DNA from: Planococcus maritimus
GTDB lineage: Bacteria; Bacillota; Bacilli; Bacillales_A; Planococcaceae
Assembly (NCBI RefSeq): GCF_001687625.2
Contig: NZ_CP016538.2
Span: forward strand, 1,580,501 to 1,644,500
Direction of reading: 5' to 3'
Length of the DNA stretch: 64,000 bases
In this document: in pieces, positions 26,630 to 35,399 of the stretch
Layout: each line of letters starts with the position of its first letter
Numbering within the stretch: the stretch's first letter is position 1
Program-made: the position numbers and the translations under genes
The notes under the pieces: generated by a model
Told to the model about the DNA's origin: nothing
Databases searched by the model: none
What the model saw: the letters and a program-made list of their open reading frames with translations, nothing else

Positions 26630-26783
26630 ATGTCAGATCTCTCCCTTCACCCTCAGAATGGCATTTGCTTAATGATACCATAATACCCAATATTTCCAAT
26701 TTAAAAAGGGAAGTATAGCAGTTTCTGTTTTGGAGGGAGAAGCTTACTGTTCAAGCCGAATCGCCTGAGTTTAAGAAATAAAT

Positions 26784-26876
26784 TCAGTAACCGTGTGTAA
26801 AATAGTTGGCAGCTAGTTCAACTTCATTTTTCTCATAGGCAGTAGAAAGCTTAGTGACTCGGTCAGCATTCTTCAC
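26784..26876 (-). CDS. Possible coupled micro-ORF downstream of the hydrolase (30 aa)
   Basis: GTG 26876 overlaps the hydrolase stop in ATGTGA, and CAAGG lies 6 nt upstream. The 30-residue product is hydrophilic and helical (KLSTAYEKNEVELAANYF). It could be real or the end of a formerly longer gene. The gap 26630-26783 holds nothing recognisable. Confidence 0.3.
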   Translation of the reverse strand: MKNADRVTKLSTAYEKNEVELAANYFTHGY

Positions 26877-27631
26877 ATTGGACCTTGACGAGAGGGGTCG
26901 GTATTTTGCAGCCAGTCAACCATCAACTCGATGATGATCTCTTGTTGTTCACTGACGGTTATCTCGGCCTCATTGTCACCGGGCTGGCTTCCGTACACGC
27001 CAAAATAAGCATGATTTCCACCTGGAATTTCCATGAAGCTTGTTTTTGGAGGCAAGTTTGAACTGTTTTCCTCAATTTTTTCAGGCGTGCTTAACCCATC
27101 CTCTGAACCGCCGATCGATAAGACAGGTAAGTCGGATTCTTTTAAATGATCATTGCTGGCTGCGTAGGCTCCGAGTAGAATAAGCCCATTGACGCTATCT
27201 AAATGTTGATCGGCATACATAGCGGCTGCAGCACCGCCCATCGAATGGCCCGAAACATACCAGTCGATACTATCGTCGCTTTCTATGATTTCATCAGCTT
27301 TTGAAACATCCAAAATGGCTAGATTTAATCTAACGGAAGGGATAGCGACGGTGATGTTTTGCTTGGACAGCTCCTGTGCTAAATAGGCATATGCTTCAGG
27401 TTCTACTTTTGCGCCAGGGTAGAGGATTAAACCTTTATCAGCATTGGCTGCTCGATAGATATACCATCCATCTTCAGCTTGGACGGCATCCTCTATTTCA
27501 ATTTGATTAGCATCAATTGCTTCCAATGTATCTTGACTCCATATGAAAAAAAAAGAAAAACTCAGAATTACGACTATCCCTAAAGCAATACTGAACGTAA
27601 ATAATGTTTTTTTAGTTCGGAATTTTTTCAT
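26873..27631 (-). CDS. Alpha/beta hydrolase, membrane-anchored or secreted
   Basis: A 252-aa protein with an N-terminal basic/hydrophobic signal anchor (about residues 1-32). The nucleophile elbow is GHSMGG, the acid lies around SEDGLSTPEK, and the histidine lies in GGNHAYFG, making a dienelactone-hydrolase/PET-hydrolase-like serine hydrolase outside the membrane. ATG 27631 lacks a strong ribosome binding site; the in-frame TTG four codons upstream is no better. Substrate unknown. Confidence 0.85.
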   Translation of the reverse strand: MKKFRTKKTLFTFSIALGIVVILSFSFFFIWSQDTLEAIDANQIEIEDAVQAEDGWYIYRAANADKGLILYPGAKVEPEAYAYLAQELSKQNITVAIPSVRLNLAILDVSKADEIIESDDSIDWYVSGHSMGGAAAAMYADQHLDSVNGLILLGAYAASNDHLKESDLPVLSIGGSEDGLSTPEKIEENSSNLPPKTSFMEIPGGNHAYFGVYGSQPGDNEAEITVSEQQEIIIELMVDWLQNTDPSRQGPM

Positions 27632-27963
27632 TAGTACGACCAAACTATTTAAATTTCATACAAGCAGAAAGAATCGATCCACTAAACAAAAATTATAAAT
27701 AGCTCCCTTTCTAATTTTTTTAATGTCGATTACTTTTATTGTAACGTAAAATTTAATCTAACTTAAATTGAAGTAATAGAGAAGACCAGGATTGTAGCCT
27801 TTTGATGGAGAATGCAAAACATCTTGTGTAATGGATGGATGAACTGAGGAAGATTTTTTTCATGAAATTAAGTCATCACTATTAATAGAATGCCTTCAGA
27901 TGACCCAGATATCGCCGGCGTCATCTTTTTTATTTTCCGTAACTTATTTCACATACGAGACCC
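27632..27963. other. Gene-free region with an orphan hairpin
   Basis: AT-rich sequence. GATGAC…GTCATC followed by T6 at about 27897-27930 looks like a + strand terminator without an intact upstream gene, and it lies just beyond the decayed peptidase E 3' end. No reading frame is convincing. Confidence 0.4.
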
Positions 27964-28619
27964 CTAGAGCGTTTCCTCTAACTTCTGCATTTTTGAGTGG
28001 GAAAGCACGTATATATCACCAAAAACATCAATTTTATCTGCCTTTATGCGCAGTGCACAATCCTTATTCGATGCATACACTTTCATTTCTTCTGATAGGG
28101 AGGAGAGTTCGCTTTGAACTAGTGCCATGTTATTTTCAAGATTAAAGTGAGACAGAATAGAAAAATTGCCAAGATCATTCCGTTGTAGACAGCGTCTTCT
28201 TCAACTGAATAGCCGAAGCTTTTTGTACCTAGCCACTTAGCTGCCATATTGATCGCACCAGCGCTTGCCCCAATAACAACGGCATTGGTTTTTCGGATAC
28301 ACTCCGGCAATCCATAAGCCATCAAAAATTCGTTCTGTTTGAGCGTATCGCCACCCAGTAAAAAAATAACCGAAGCATGTTGAATAAGTGCATGGGCAGC
28401 ATCTTTCTCTACGCGATAATTGATCAAATGGTAATCAGCGAACGCAATACCGGCATGGTCAAGCCAGGAGCGTTCAGTAGCACCATCTGCTTCATTGTCT
28501 AAGGGAGTAGAGCTAATCATCACAAGCGATTTTCTATCCGTAATATCCTCCCGTAACACTTGGCTTAGGCGCTCGGGGAACATGTCGGTAAACCAGCCTA
28601 AATAATATTGAGTATTCAT
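27964..28619 (-). pseudogene. Peptidase E (S51 family) with a single-base frameshift
   Basis: From ATG 28619 the frame encodes a peptidase S51-type protein with FLLGGDTLKQNE and the nucleophile GASAGAINMA, then runs into unrelated hydrophobic residues after VYNG. Shifting frame at about 28177 restores family-like sequence (NDLGNFSILSHFN, containing the catalytic histidine) through to a stop at 27964-27966, giving about 217 aa, the normal length. One lost A in a GGAAATGAT-like run explains it. It is either a real inactivating mutation or a sequence error. GAGAGG precedes the ATG; it lies 12 bp downstream of the acetyltransferase. Confidence 0.8.
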
Positions 28620-28631
28620 GAATACCTCTCT

Positions 28632-29066
28632 TCACAATTCTTTTTTGAAACAAATAATACGATTAGCTTCAACAAATCCCAATTTCAAATGCATCGCCAG
28701 GCTTTGCTCATTTTCCAATTCACAGTCACTGGCAAATTCACGACATCCTTTTTCCTTGGACCAGTTCTCACAATCATCCACGAGTTTTTTTGCAAAGCCC
28801 TGCTTGCGAAATTCCTTTTTGACGAAAAGTCCCTCTAAATAACCAACAGGACTCGAACTGGTCCCTTCAACATAATCATACCGTAACTGACATTGAGCAA
28901 ATCCAATTGCTTCGTTATTTTGATAGGCTAGGAAAACATTGGAGTCGTCCTGAAGAATCAGTTGTCTCATCTCTTGAACAAATTCCTCTAGTGTGTGATC
29001 TGGCCAAAGTAATAAAGCGAGCTTTGCAGCCTCCGCTGCTTCCTGTAATGTTGCAGATTTCAGCAT
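28632..29066 (-). CDS. AAC(6')-like aminoglycoside N-acetyltransferase
   Basis: This 144-aa GNAT protein has strong AAC(6')-I signatures: LLLWPDH near residue 18, RYDYVEGTSSSPVGYLEG (about 62-79) and the acetyl-CoA loop KKEFRKQGFAKKLV, ending GFVEANRIICF. The family acetylates the 6'-amino group of aminoglycosides; chromosomal homologues often have another physiological role. CAGGAGG precedes ATG 29066. It forms a two-gene operon with the frameshifted peptidase E. Confidence 0.85.
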   Translation of the reverse strand: MLKSATLQEAAEAAKLALLLWPDHTLEEFVQEMRQLILQDDSNVFLAYQNNEAIGFAQCQLRYDYVEGTSSSPVGYLEGLFVKKEFRKQGFAKKLVDDCENWSKEKGCREFASDCELENEQSLAMHLKLGFVEANRIICFKKEL

Positions 29067-29130
29067 AGAAAAACCTCCTGTTTGGCATTTAGTTTATTTT
29101 GAACTCTAGTTTTTGAGAGGTACCCTCAAG

Positions 29131-29319
29131 CTATTTCTTTAAACCTCTGTCCAAATTGTGTTCATACTTAGTTTCAAGGAGGTGGAAAACGAAAAATGTT
29201 ATGAGGATAATGGTTGGAGTTGAGCTGTGCTTTATTATTCCGAAGTATGGCAAGATCATTGATAAAAGTATCAATATTGTTGTTACGCATCGAACAATAA
29301 TAAAATGTTTATGATCCAA
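29131..29319 (-). CDS. Small membrane protein (62 aa)
   Basis: Two transmembrane helices (about residues 8-28 and 34-50) and a charged tail. TTG 29319 is preceded by AGGAGGAAG with 7-nt spacing, which decides the unusual start. Function unknown; it is the last core-like gene before the AT-rich island. Confidence 0.6.
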   Translation of the reverse strand: MDHKHFIIVRCVTTILILLSMILPYFGIIKHSSTPTIILITFFVFHLLETKYEHNLDRGLKK

Positions 29320-29500
29320 TTAACTTCCTCCTTGTCTTTCTATAAATATACCATCTAAGTATAGAAATTAGAGGATTATCTTTACTAAAATCACGTTATA
29401 TAGAAAAATTTGAAATTTTATGATTTTAAAGGCACAATAATGAAGTAGAGATTATTTAACGGAATAATTTCATTATTTTATAAATTGAGGTGAGATATTT

Positions 29501-32089
29501 ATGTGGGCTGATGATGCTTCTAAAATTGATATGCTTGCGTATCGACCATATGCGGATTTAATTACTGAGATTGCTATTAGCGAGCGAATGAACCCATTAA
29601 CTATAGGGTTGTTCGGCAATTGGGGGAGTGGCAAATCGACTTTACTAAATTTAATAGAAGAACAGAGTGCTACTCAAGTAGATAAAAAAATTGCAGTAGT
29701 TAAAGTAAATGCCTGGATGTTTGAAGGTTATGAGGATGCAAAGACTGCTTTAATGGAAGCAATATTACAAAGTATGAAGGAAAATCAAACATTTTTTGAA
29801 GGTTCAACAGATAGAATCAAAGGTTTAATGGCAAGAGTTAATTGGATGGGCATAGGAAAAACAGCTTTAAAACAAGGCGTTCCATTGGCTATTAGTGGAA
29901 TGACAGGATTACCTCCCTTTATAATGCTGCCTAATGCAACGGATTTCGAGAGTCCAGAAAAAGTTCAAGAACAGATTGAAAAATCTAGAAAATTGACAGA
30001 TGAATACATGAAAACAAATCCCAAAGAAAATGTTGTTGAAAATATTAGAGGGTTCCGCGAAGATTTTAATACCTTAATTGAAGAATCTTCCGTAGATAAT
30101 CTGGTTATTCTAATAGATGATTTGGATAGATGTAACCCAGATAGAATTGTCGAAACACTTGAAGCAATAAAGTTATTTCTATCAGTACCAAGAACGACCT
30201 TTATAATTGCGATGGATGAAAATATAGTTTCTTATTCTATAAAAAGAAAGTATCCTCAGTTAGACAATGAAGGCATAGATGTTTCAGTTGATTACATAGA
30301 AAAAATTGTTCAACTTCCTATCAGGATTGCGGAATTAGCAGAAAGTGATGTCAAAAACTATATGTTGCTGCTTGTTGCAGAAATGTTTTTGGAAGCAGAC
30401 TCGTTAAATCAACTGATTGAAATACTTAAGGAGAAAGGTGTATTTGTTAAAGGAGAAATAATTTCTGGTTCAGAGATATTGACTATAGTGGAAGATCAAG
30501 TAAAAGTGAAAGGTTCAAAATTTAGAAGAGGTACGACTCAAGAAAATTTCGAACAACAAATGAATATATTTAATAGCATAGGTAGTATTGTTGCCTCCTC
30601 ATTAAAAGGAAATCCACGTCAAACTAAGAGATTTTTAAATACTTTTTACATCCGTAAGAGGCTAGCGGAAATTCAAAAAATAGACTTTAATTTATCGATA
30701 CTAGCTAAATTAATGGTATTAGAATATTTTGATGGTGACCTATTTAAAGAATTATTTCAATGGCAATTCGAACATAGTGGAACGCCATTACAGTTAAAAA
30801 TTCTTGAAGAAGAGATGTTGAAAGAAGAAGAGAGTGAAATTTTTAAACTCGACAAGATAACAAAAAATACAGCATGGTCGGGAGAAAAGGTGAAAAGATG
30901 GTTCGGAACTGAGCCAAAGTTAGCTGATGTTGATCTTTCACCTTATTTTTATTTAGCAAAAGATTCAGTTTCAGATAAAAGACTATTCTCTACTAACTTA
31001 AATCAGGAAGAAAGAAAGTATATTAATCAAATATGTAACCTTGAAACACACATAGCATTAAGGAGAAAGAAAATCGAGAAAATGCATGAGATGGATGAAG
31101 TATCAAGAAATGAAATTTTTAAAGGTGTATTAGAGAGATACCACCAAGATATCAAGCAAATAGACACATTAATTGAATTCTATAAAATCCTTCCCCAGTA
31201 TAAATCAAAAATCTTTGAAGAATTTAAAAGGATTAGCTCAAAAGATGTAACCGTGCCTATAATTATCACCCTCAATCAGCTTGATGAGGATTCGTTTCAG
31301 AAATTAAGAAAACATTATATTGAAGAGAAAAAAGTAGATAAGAAACTTTGGGATGTAGTGGGGGATAAAGTGGGAACATCAAAAGGTTATTTACCGCCAA
31401 CAGGATACTTATGGCCGGATGTAAAACGAGAAGTAACGAAAATGGTGAGAGACAACCTCTCTTCTGATTCAATAAACAAGGCTATATCTAGCTTCGCAAA
31501 AGCTTTAAACAACTCTACTAGTGTAGGTTCTAATACAGGAAAGGCTATACAATCAAGTGGTAAAGCAATTAGTTTTATTAATTCTGTGAAGAGATACGGG
31601 TTCTCTGAAACTTTGGATAGATTTGGTTTATCCTTTCTAAAAAATGAGAATCCCGATAATCTGCGAAAAGGACTCCTGAAATATTTTAGTGATGGCGGAA
31701 ATGAATTTTACGAAAACATCTCTAGTCAAAGTATGAATGAGCTTTTGAGAGAAATCTTTACAGGAGTAAATGAAGTTAATGAATACGAAGAAATATTGAA
31801 AAATATAGATACAGCAGATTTTATTAGAGAGTTTATAATTAAATTTATACAAAATTGTTTCTTTTCTAATTTCACGGAAAAACTTTTAGGCTTATTTGAT
31901 AACCTAAATAAATATGAGGTGGCTGAAAAAAGTATCAAAACACATATTAGAAATTCAATCGAAAAGAAATACTCATTAAAAAAAATTCAAGATATAGACT
32001 GGAACGGACAAGAAGGAAATGTAATATTAAATGACACGTATAGAAATTCCCTAGAAATTCTTTCTGCTTGGAGTGAATTAGGTGATTAA
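29501..32089 (+). CDS. qatA: QatA KAP-type P-loop ATPase fused in frame to QatB
   Basis: An 862-residue frame. Residues 1-623 form a KAP-family NTPase: Walker A GNWGSGKS (39-46), a hydrophobic insertion (about 127-143) and Walker B LVILIDDLDRC (201-211). From residue 624 the sequence turns into a QatB-like part beginning VGTSKGYLPPTGY, then GKAIQSSGKAISF and a helical region to the end. In the Qat anti-phage system QatA and QatB are normally separate genes. A GTG with a GGGGGA upstream sits exactly at the junction (31370). It is followed with overlap by QueC-like and TatD-like genes. Strongly AT-rich, indicating horizontal acquisition. Confidence 0.87.
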   Translation: MWADDASKIDMLAYRPYADLITEIAISERMNPLTIGLFGNWGSGKSTLLNLIEEQSATQVDKKIAVVKVNAWMFEGYEDAKTALMEAILQSMKENQTFFEGSTDRIKGLMARVNWMGIGKTALKQGVPLAISGMTGLPPFIMLPNATDFESPEKVQEQIEKSRKLTDEYMKTNPKENVVENIRGFREDFNTLIEESSVDNLVILIDDLDRCNPDRIVETLEAIKLFLSVPRTTFIIAMDENIVSYSIKRKYPQLDNEGIDVSVDYIEKIVQLPIRIAELAESDVKNYMLLLVAEMFLEADSLNQLIEILKEKGVFVKGEIISGSEILTIVEDQVKVKGSKFRRGTTQENFEQQMNIFNSIGSIVASSLKGNPRQTKRFLNTFYIRKRLAEIQKIDFNLSILAKLMVLEYFDGDLFKELFQWQFEHSGTPLQLKILEEEMLKEEESEIFKLDKITKNTAWSGEKVKRWFGTEPKLADVDLSPYFYLAKDSVSDKRLFSTNLNQEERKYINQICNLETHIALRRKKIEKMHEMDEVSRNEIFKGVLERYHQDIKQIDTLIEFYKILPQYKSKIFEEFKRISSKDVTVPIIITLNQLDEDSFQKLRKHYIEEKKVDKKLWDVVGDKVGTSKGYLPPTGYLWPDVKREVTKMVRDNLSSDSINKAISSFAKALNNSTSVGSNTGKAIQSSGKAISFINSVKRYGFSETLDRFGLSFLKNENPDNLRKGLLKYFSDGGNEFYENISSQSMNELLREIFTGVNEVNEYEEILKNIDTADFIREFIIKFIQNCFFSNFTEKLLGLFDNLNKYEVAEKSIKTHIRNSIEKKYSLKKIQDIDWNGQEGNVILNDTYRNSLEILSAWSELGD
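31370..32089 (+). CDS. qatB: QatB, possible separate product from an internal in-frame start
   Basis: GTG 31370 is codon 624 of the long frame; GGGGG at 31360-31364 lies 5 nt upstream and could serve as ribosome binding site. Initiation here gives a 239-aa protein starting MGTSKGYLPP, with a glycine exposed after methionine removal. As I remember the family, QatB proteins open with such a Gly-Thr-Ser sequence. Adding one G to the G5 run would close qatA at TAA (reading GGA TAA) and leave this GTG as the qatB start. So the fusion may be a one-base deletion, a sequence error, or a true nested gene. Confidence 0.55.
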   Translation: MGTSKGYLPPTGYLWPDVKREVTKMVRDNLSSDSINKAISSFAKALNNSTSVGSNTGKAIQSSGKAISFINSVKRYGFSETLDRFGLSFLKNENPDNLRKGLLKYFSDGGNEFYENISSQSMNELLREIFTGVNEVNEYEEILKNIDTADFIREFIIKFIQNCFFSNFTEKLLGLFDNLNKYEVAEKSIKTHIRNSIEKKYSLKKIQDIDWNGQEGNVILNDTYRNSLEILSAWSELGD

Positions 32090-33509
32090 TATATGGATTA
32101 ATAAAAACACAAATGATTTTAGTACAAACGACTCTCCAAAAGAGCAGTTTCTTCTATTTAACTTATACGATAAAAAGAATAAATCAAATGTTAAAACTGA
32201 TATGGAACAACTGTGGAGAAGGTTTGGTGAAGAAAGTTTATCGCTTATTAATGAAGATTTCCTCATAATTGCTGCAAGTATTTTTTGCGCCGATAAAAGA
32301 ATTCCACGAAAAAACTTTTCAGACAATTGGACAAGAAAAATGAAATTATCAATACCTGTATTTGAACTAGAAAAATGGGATTCTGTTAAAAAAGAACTTG
32401 AGTATACAATCGGATTTTTAAGTGGGGATGATTGGACTTTCGAATTTCGACATAGTAGTACAAGGTTCAGAACTGATAAACTGAATTCGCAAAATCTGAT
32501 TTCTAAGGACAAGTACGATTCAGTTAGTTTGTTTTCTGGAGGATTGGATTCTTTTTGCGGTGCGCTAACACTTTCTGAAGAAGAAAATAATACTTTGTAT
32601 CTTGGTTTTAGAGAATACAGCCTTTTAAAGAAGCGACAAACAGATTTATTTAATTCGATAAATAATGAATATCCTGATTTAAATAATGAATTGCTTCTAT
32701 TTAATGTAAATCCATTAGCCCCGGTTCAGAAGGGGGAAGAGTCAATAAAACTTTCTGTTGAAAGTACTAGTAGAAGTAGATCTTTGTTATTCATAGCAGG
32801 TGCAATTTCTGCGGCGTCAATTATAGGAAAGAAGACACCAGTATATATTCCTGAGAACGGTTTCATCGGCGTGAACGTTCCCCTTACTGATAGTAGAGCA
32901 GGAAGCTGCAGTACTAGAACTACACATCCTCTTTTTATAAGCAAGTTAAATAAGATTTTTGAAAAAGTCGGCATTGAAAATAGAGTTTCAAACTTTTATT
33001 GGAATAAATCAAAGGGAGAAATATTAGAAGAACACCAAGAAAATATCGTTTTTAAAAAATATGCACATCAAACTTTATCTTGCTCACATCCCTGTCTGTC
33101 ACGTTACGATAAAAAGAAGAGTGCAAGAGTTCAGACACCTTGCAATTGCGGTTATTGTTATCCCTGCCTAATTAGAAAGGCATCTTTCGCAAAAATAGGA
33201 GAAGATAGAACGTGTTACAATCCTTTATATGAATTGAGCAGAGACTTTATTTTAAATCATAATAATCTTCAAGGGAGAGCTAGTGATTTGAAAGCCGTTC
33301 TTTTTAGCTTAAAAAGGTATGTTAATCATAAAGAAGATCGAGAGTACATTAGAAGTCTTTTACTAAAACAAGGCCCTTTGACAAGTGAAGAATTGGATGG
33401 GTATGAAAGGGTATATCGTCAATCCATGGAAGAATTACTTAAGATGGTGGAGAGCAATGACAAAGGGTTAATGGAATATGCAGGTTTAGAGGAAGTCATA
33501 ATAAAATGA
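32082..33509 (+). CDS. qatC: QatC, QueC-like PP-loop enzyme
   Basis: A 475-aa protein. The PP-loop ATPase motif SGGLDS (152-157) and a cysteine cluster (C334, C338 and CNCGYCYPC at about 354-362) match QueC, the 7-cyano-7-deazaguanine synthase. QatC-type proteins carry an extra N-terminal region, here about 140 residues. GTG 32082 overlaps the QatB stop; TTGGAG is upstream. QueC-like enzymes in defence loci (Cap9 of type IV CBASS) attach a deazaguanine to a partner protein N-terminus; a similar role on QatB is an inference. Confidence 0.88.
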   Translation: MINIWINKNTNDFSTNDSPKEQFLLFNLYDKKNKSNVKTDMEQLWRRFGEESLSLINEDFLIIAASIFCADKRIPRKNFSDNWTRKMKLSIPVFELEKWDSVKKELEYTIGFLSGDDWTFEFRHSSTRFRTDKLNSQNLISKDKYDSVSLFSGGLDSFCGALTLSEEENNTLYLGFREYSLLKKRQTDLFNSINNEYPDLNNELLLFNVNPLAPVQKGEESIKLSVESTSRSRSLLFIAGAISAASIIGKKTPVYIPENGFIGVNVPLTDSRAGSCSTRTTHPLFISKLNKIFEKVGIENRVSNFYWNKSKGEILEEHQENIVFKKYAHQTLSCSHPCLSRYDKKKSARVQTPCNCGYCYPCLIRKASFAKIGEDRTCYNPLYELSRDFILNHNNLQGRASDLKAVLFSLKRYVNHKEDREYIRSLLLKQGPLTSEELDGYERVYRQSMEELLKMVESNDKGLMEYAGLEEVIIK

Positions 33510-34249
33510 GTAACTTATCTGATATGCATATCCATATAGATTACTTTAAAAATTATCAACAGTTCTATAATTCCTTTGAAAACAATAAAATCTACGCTTT
33601 GTTTGTTACTAACTTGCCAGAGATTTTTCGGAAATGTAATAATGAGTTTGCATATAGTAAATACGTTAAACTAAGCTTAGGTTATAACCCTCAGTTGGCT
33701 GGAAAATACAAATTTAATCAAGACCTATTTGATGAATTGCTTCCTCTAACAAAGTATGTCGGTGAAGTAGGATTAGACTACTCTAAGGGTTTTGTCCATT
33801 CTAAGATAGAACAACAAAAGGCGTTCGACTACATTTGTTCTAAGTCTGCACAAACAAAGAAAATAATGTCTATTCATTCCCGCGGTGCCGAAGAAGACGT
33901 GTTAGAGATTTTAAAAGACAATAAGGTTGAATACGCAGTATTTCATTGGTTTTCTGGAAATAAGAAAATTGCATACGACATTATAGATCAAGGTTATTAT
34001 TTTTCAGTGAACTATTCTATGTTAGTTTCAAAAAAAGGTTATGACATTGTTAAGTCTTTACCTTTAGATAGACTTTTATTAGAAACAGACGCGCCCTTTG
34101 CTAAAACAAGTATGAAAGGAAATTCATACAACTTAGCTGAAATTTATTCTGAATTCTCGAGGAAACTAAATATAGAAAAGTTTGAGGAGTTAATTTATAA
34201 AAACTTGATGGATCTATTGCTGAAGCAAAAAAATTCCTTTACTTCCTAG
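33506..34249 (+). CDS. qatD: QatD, TatD-family metal-dependent nuclease
   Basis: This 247-aa TIM-barrel hydrolase has TatD ligands: HIH at residues 8-10, EVGLDY, a central SIHSRGAEED histidine, FHWFSG and LLETDAPF. TatD proteins are DNA exonucleases/deoxyribonucleases. ATG 33506 overlaps the QatC stop (ATGA), completing a four-component Qat locus with overlapping genes. It is the likely nucleic-acid-degrading arm of the defence. Confidence 0.88.
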   Translation: MSNLSDMHIHIDYFKNYQQFYNSFENNKIYALFVTNLPEIFRKCNNEFAYSKYVKLSLGYNPQLAGKYKFNQDLFDELLPLTKYVGEVGLDYSKGFVHSKIEQQKAFDYICSKSAQTKKIMSIHSRGAEEDVLEILKDNKVEYAVFHWFSGNKKIAYDIIDQGYYFSVNYSMLVSKKGYDIVKSLPLDRLLLETDAPFAKTSMKGNSYNLAEIYSEFSRKLNIEKFEELIYKNLMDLLLKQKNSFTS

Positions 34250-34375
34250 TTTTATCAAATTTTTTGTGAGACTTTTTTATTCCGCAGATACCGAATTATT
34301 ATAAGATCTTTTAATAGAATACCCCTATCAAAAACGATGGTTTTTGAAGGGATCTGTAAGAGGGTGAAAACCTGC

Positions 34376-34543
34376 TGTAAATTCAAGCGTCATTATGCAT
34401 TGATTTCAAGTGTTAACTTGCATTTAACATCTCGTTGTTCACTCTTAAACCCTCAAGTAATGTAGATGTTAGGTTACCCTTACAGAAGAAAAACCCTTTT
34501 TCATTCAAAGAAAAGGAGTCGTTTGAAAAAATTCTTCTATATT
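34376..34543. repeat. 168-bp direct repeat, copy A
   Basis: About 80-85% identical by eye to 36643-36812. Shared blocks include TTGATTTCAAGTGTTAACTT and AATGTAGATGTTAGGTT and a hairpin CTTTTTC…GAAAAGGAG. Copy B is the 3' flank and terminator of the serine recombinase gene, so copy A looks like a leftover of a second such element. The gap 34250-34375 holds only a weak CAAAAAC/GTTTTTG hairpin after qatD. Confidence 0.8.
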
Positions 34544-34571
34544 CTACGCGAAAAAAATTGTAAAACTAAAA

Positions 34572-34597
34572 GCTTTGTATAGTTAACTATACAAAGC
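34572..34597. terminator. Perfect 26-bp palindrome, terminator of the leftward operon
   Basis: GCTTTGTATAGTT and its exact complement with no loop, AT-rich flanks; it lies 27 bp beyond the stop of the - strand gene at 34624. Confidence 0.65.
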
Positions 34598-34623
34598 CTT
34601 TAGAATATAGATAAAAATTTTAT

Positions 34624-35382
34624 TTAATTTGCATAATTGTCAATGGATTCGTCATATTTTTCAGTTATTTCTACATAAAAACTCAACTTTTTCTCAGCAC
34701 TGTGTTGAAGTTCTTCATGTTGTTCAGATTCCGTGTGCATCCCATCTTGTGTGTTTTTTAGCAAGTTGTCAAACTCTTCATCTAATTTTTCAACATCAAA
34801 TGTTTCTTCTAATAATAAAATGTCTTCTGGATCGCTCAAAGATTCTGAATTGATGGCTAAATCTCTATGGTCATTTCCATCAATATTAAATTTCCCGAGT
34901 TGATTTCCAATTAAGCTGTACTCACCAAACGTATTTTTCTTTAAGAAAAATATGTAGCCTGCTTCTTTATTTACACTCGTATATTCATCCATCACAAATT
35001 CAAAGCTTTCTCGTTCTTCTTCTATAACACTAGAAGGTTCAATGATGGATAAGAGATCACCTGAATGATAGTTACTTTGATCATTATTTAGAAGAACTTC
35101 GTGTATCTTAATTTCCGTATTAGAGTAAAAATCTTCAATGGACTCGTCTTCACCAGTTTTAATAATATGATCTCGATTGATGAAATCGGCTGTTGGTTCT
35201 CCAATTACTACTAGGTCTGCCATACCTTCTAAATCTTTCATTTCCTCATATGAAATCATGTCACCGTGAACAGAAATGCGTTTTAAGATCTGATCCTCTT
35301 TTGCAAAAGAAAAAGCTGCCACGATCGATGTTATAAGCACCATACTTAGAATAATTTTTGTTTTCTTCCATTTTTTTATCAT
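34624..35382 (-). CDS. Membrane-anchored extracytoplasmic protein next to a secreted protease
   Basis: A 252-aa protein with a basic N-terminus and one hydrophobic helix (about residues 8-24), then a large acidic domain (ADLVVIGEPT, TEIKIHEVLLN, YIFFLKKN) and a glutamate-rich C-terminal tail. AAGGAGGA precedes ATG 35382; the upstream TTG extension is rejected. It starts 17 bp after the metzincin gene stop, so they form an operon; it may be an inhibitor, chaperone or immunity-like partner of that protease. Family not recognised. Confidence 0.72.
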   Translation of the reverse strand: MIKKWKKTKIILSMVLITSIVAAFSFAKEDQILKRISVHGDMISYEEMKDLEGMADLVVIGEPTADFINRDHIIKTGEDESIEDFYSNTEIKIHEVLLNNDQSNYHSGDLLSIIEPSSVIEEERESFEFVMDEYTSVNKEAGYIFFLKKNTFGEYSLIGNQLGKFNIDGNDHRDLAINSESLSDPEDILLLEETFDVEKLDEEFDNLLKNTQDGMHTESEQHEELQHSAEKKLSFYVEITEKYDESIDNYAN

Positions 35383-35399
35383 GTTATGATTCCTCCTTC

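Noticed and set aside
27900-28145. Open + strand frame of 81 codons
   Set aside because: It is antisense to the displaced 3' half of the peptidase E gene and has no ribosome binding site.
34329-34354. CAAAAAC…GTTTTTG hairpin as qatD terminator
   Set aside because: Short, A/T-only core and no T tract after it; only mentioned as weak.
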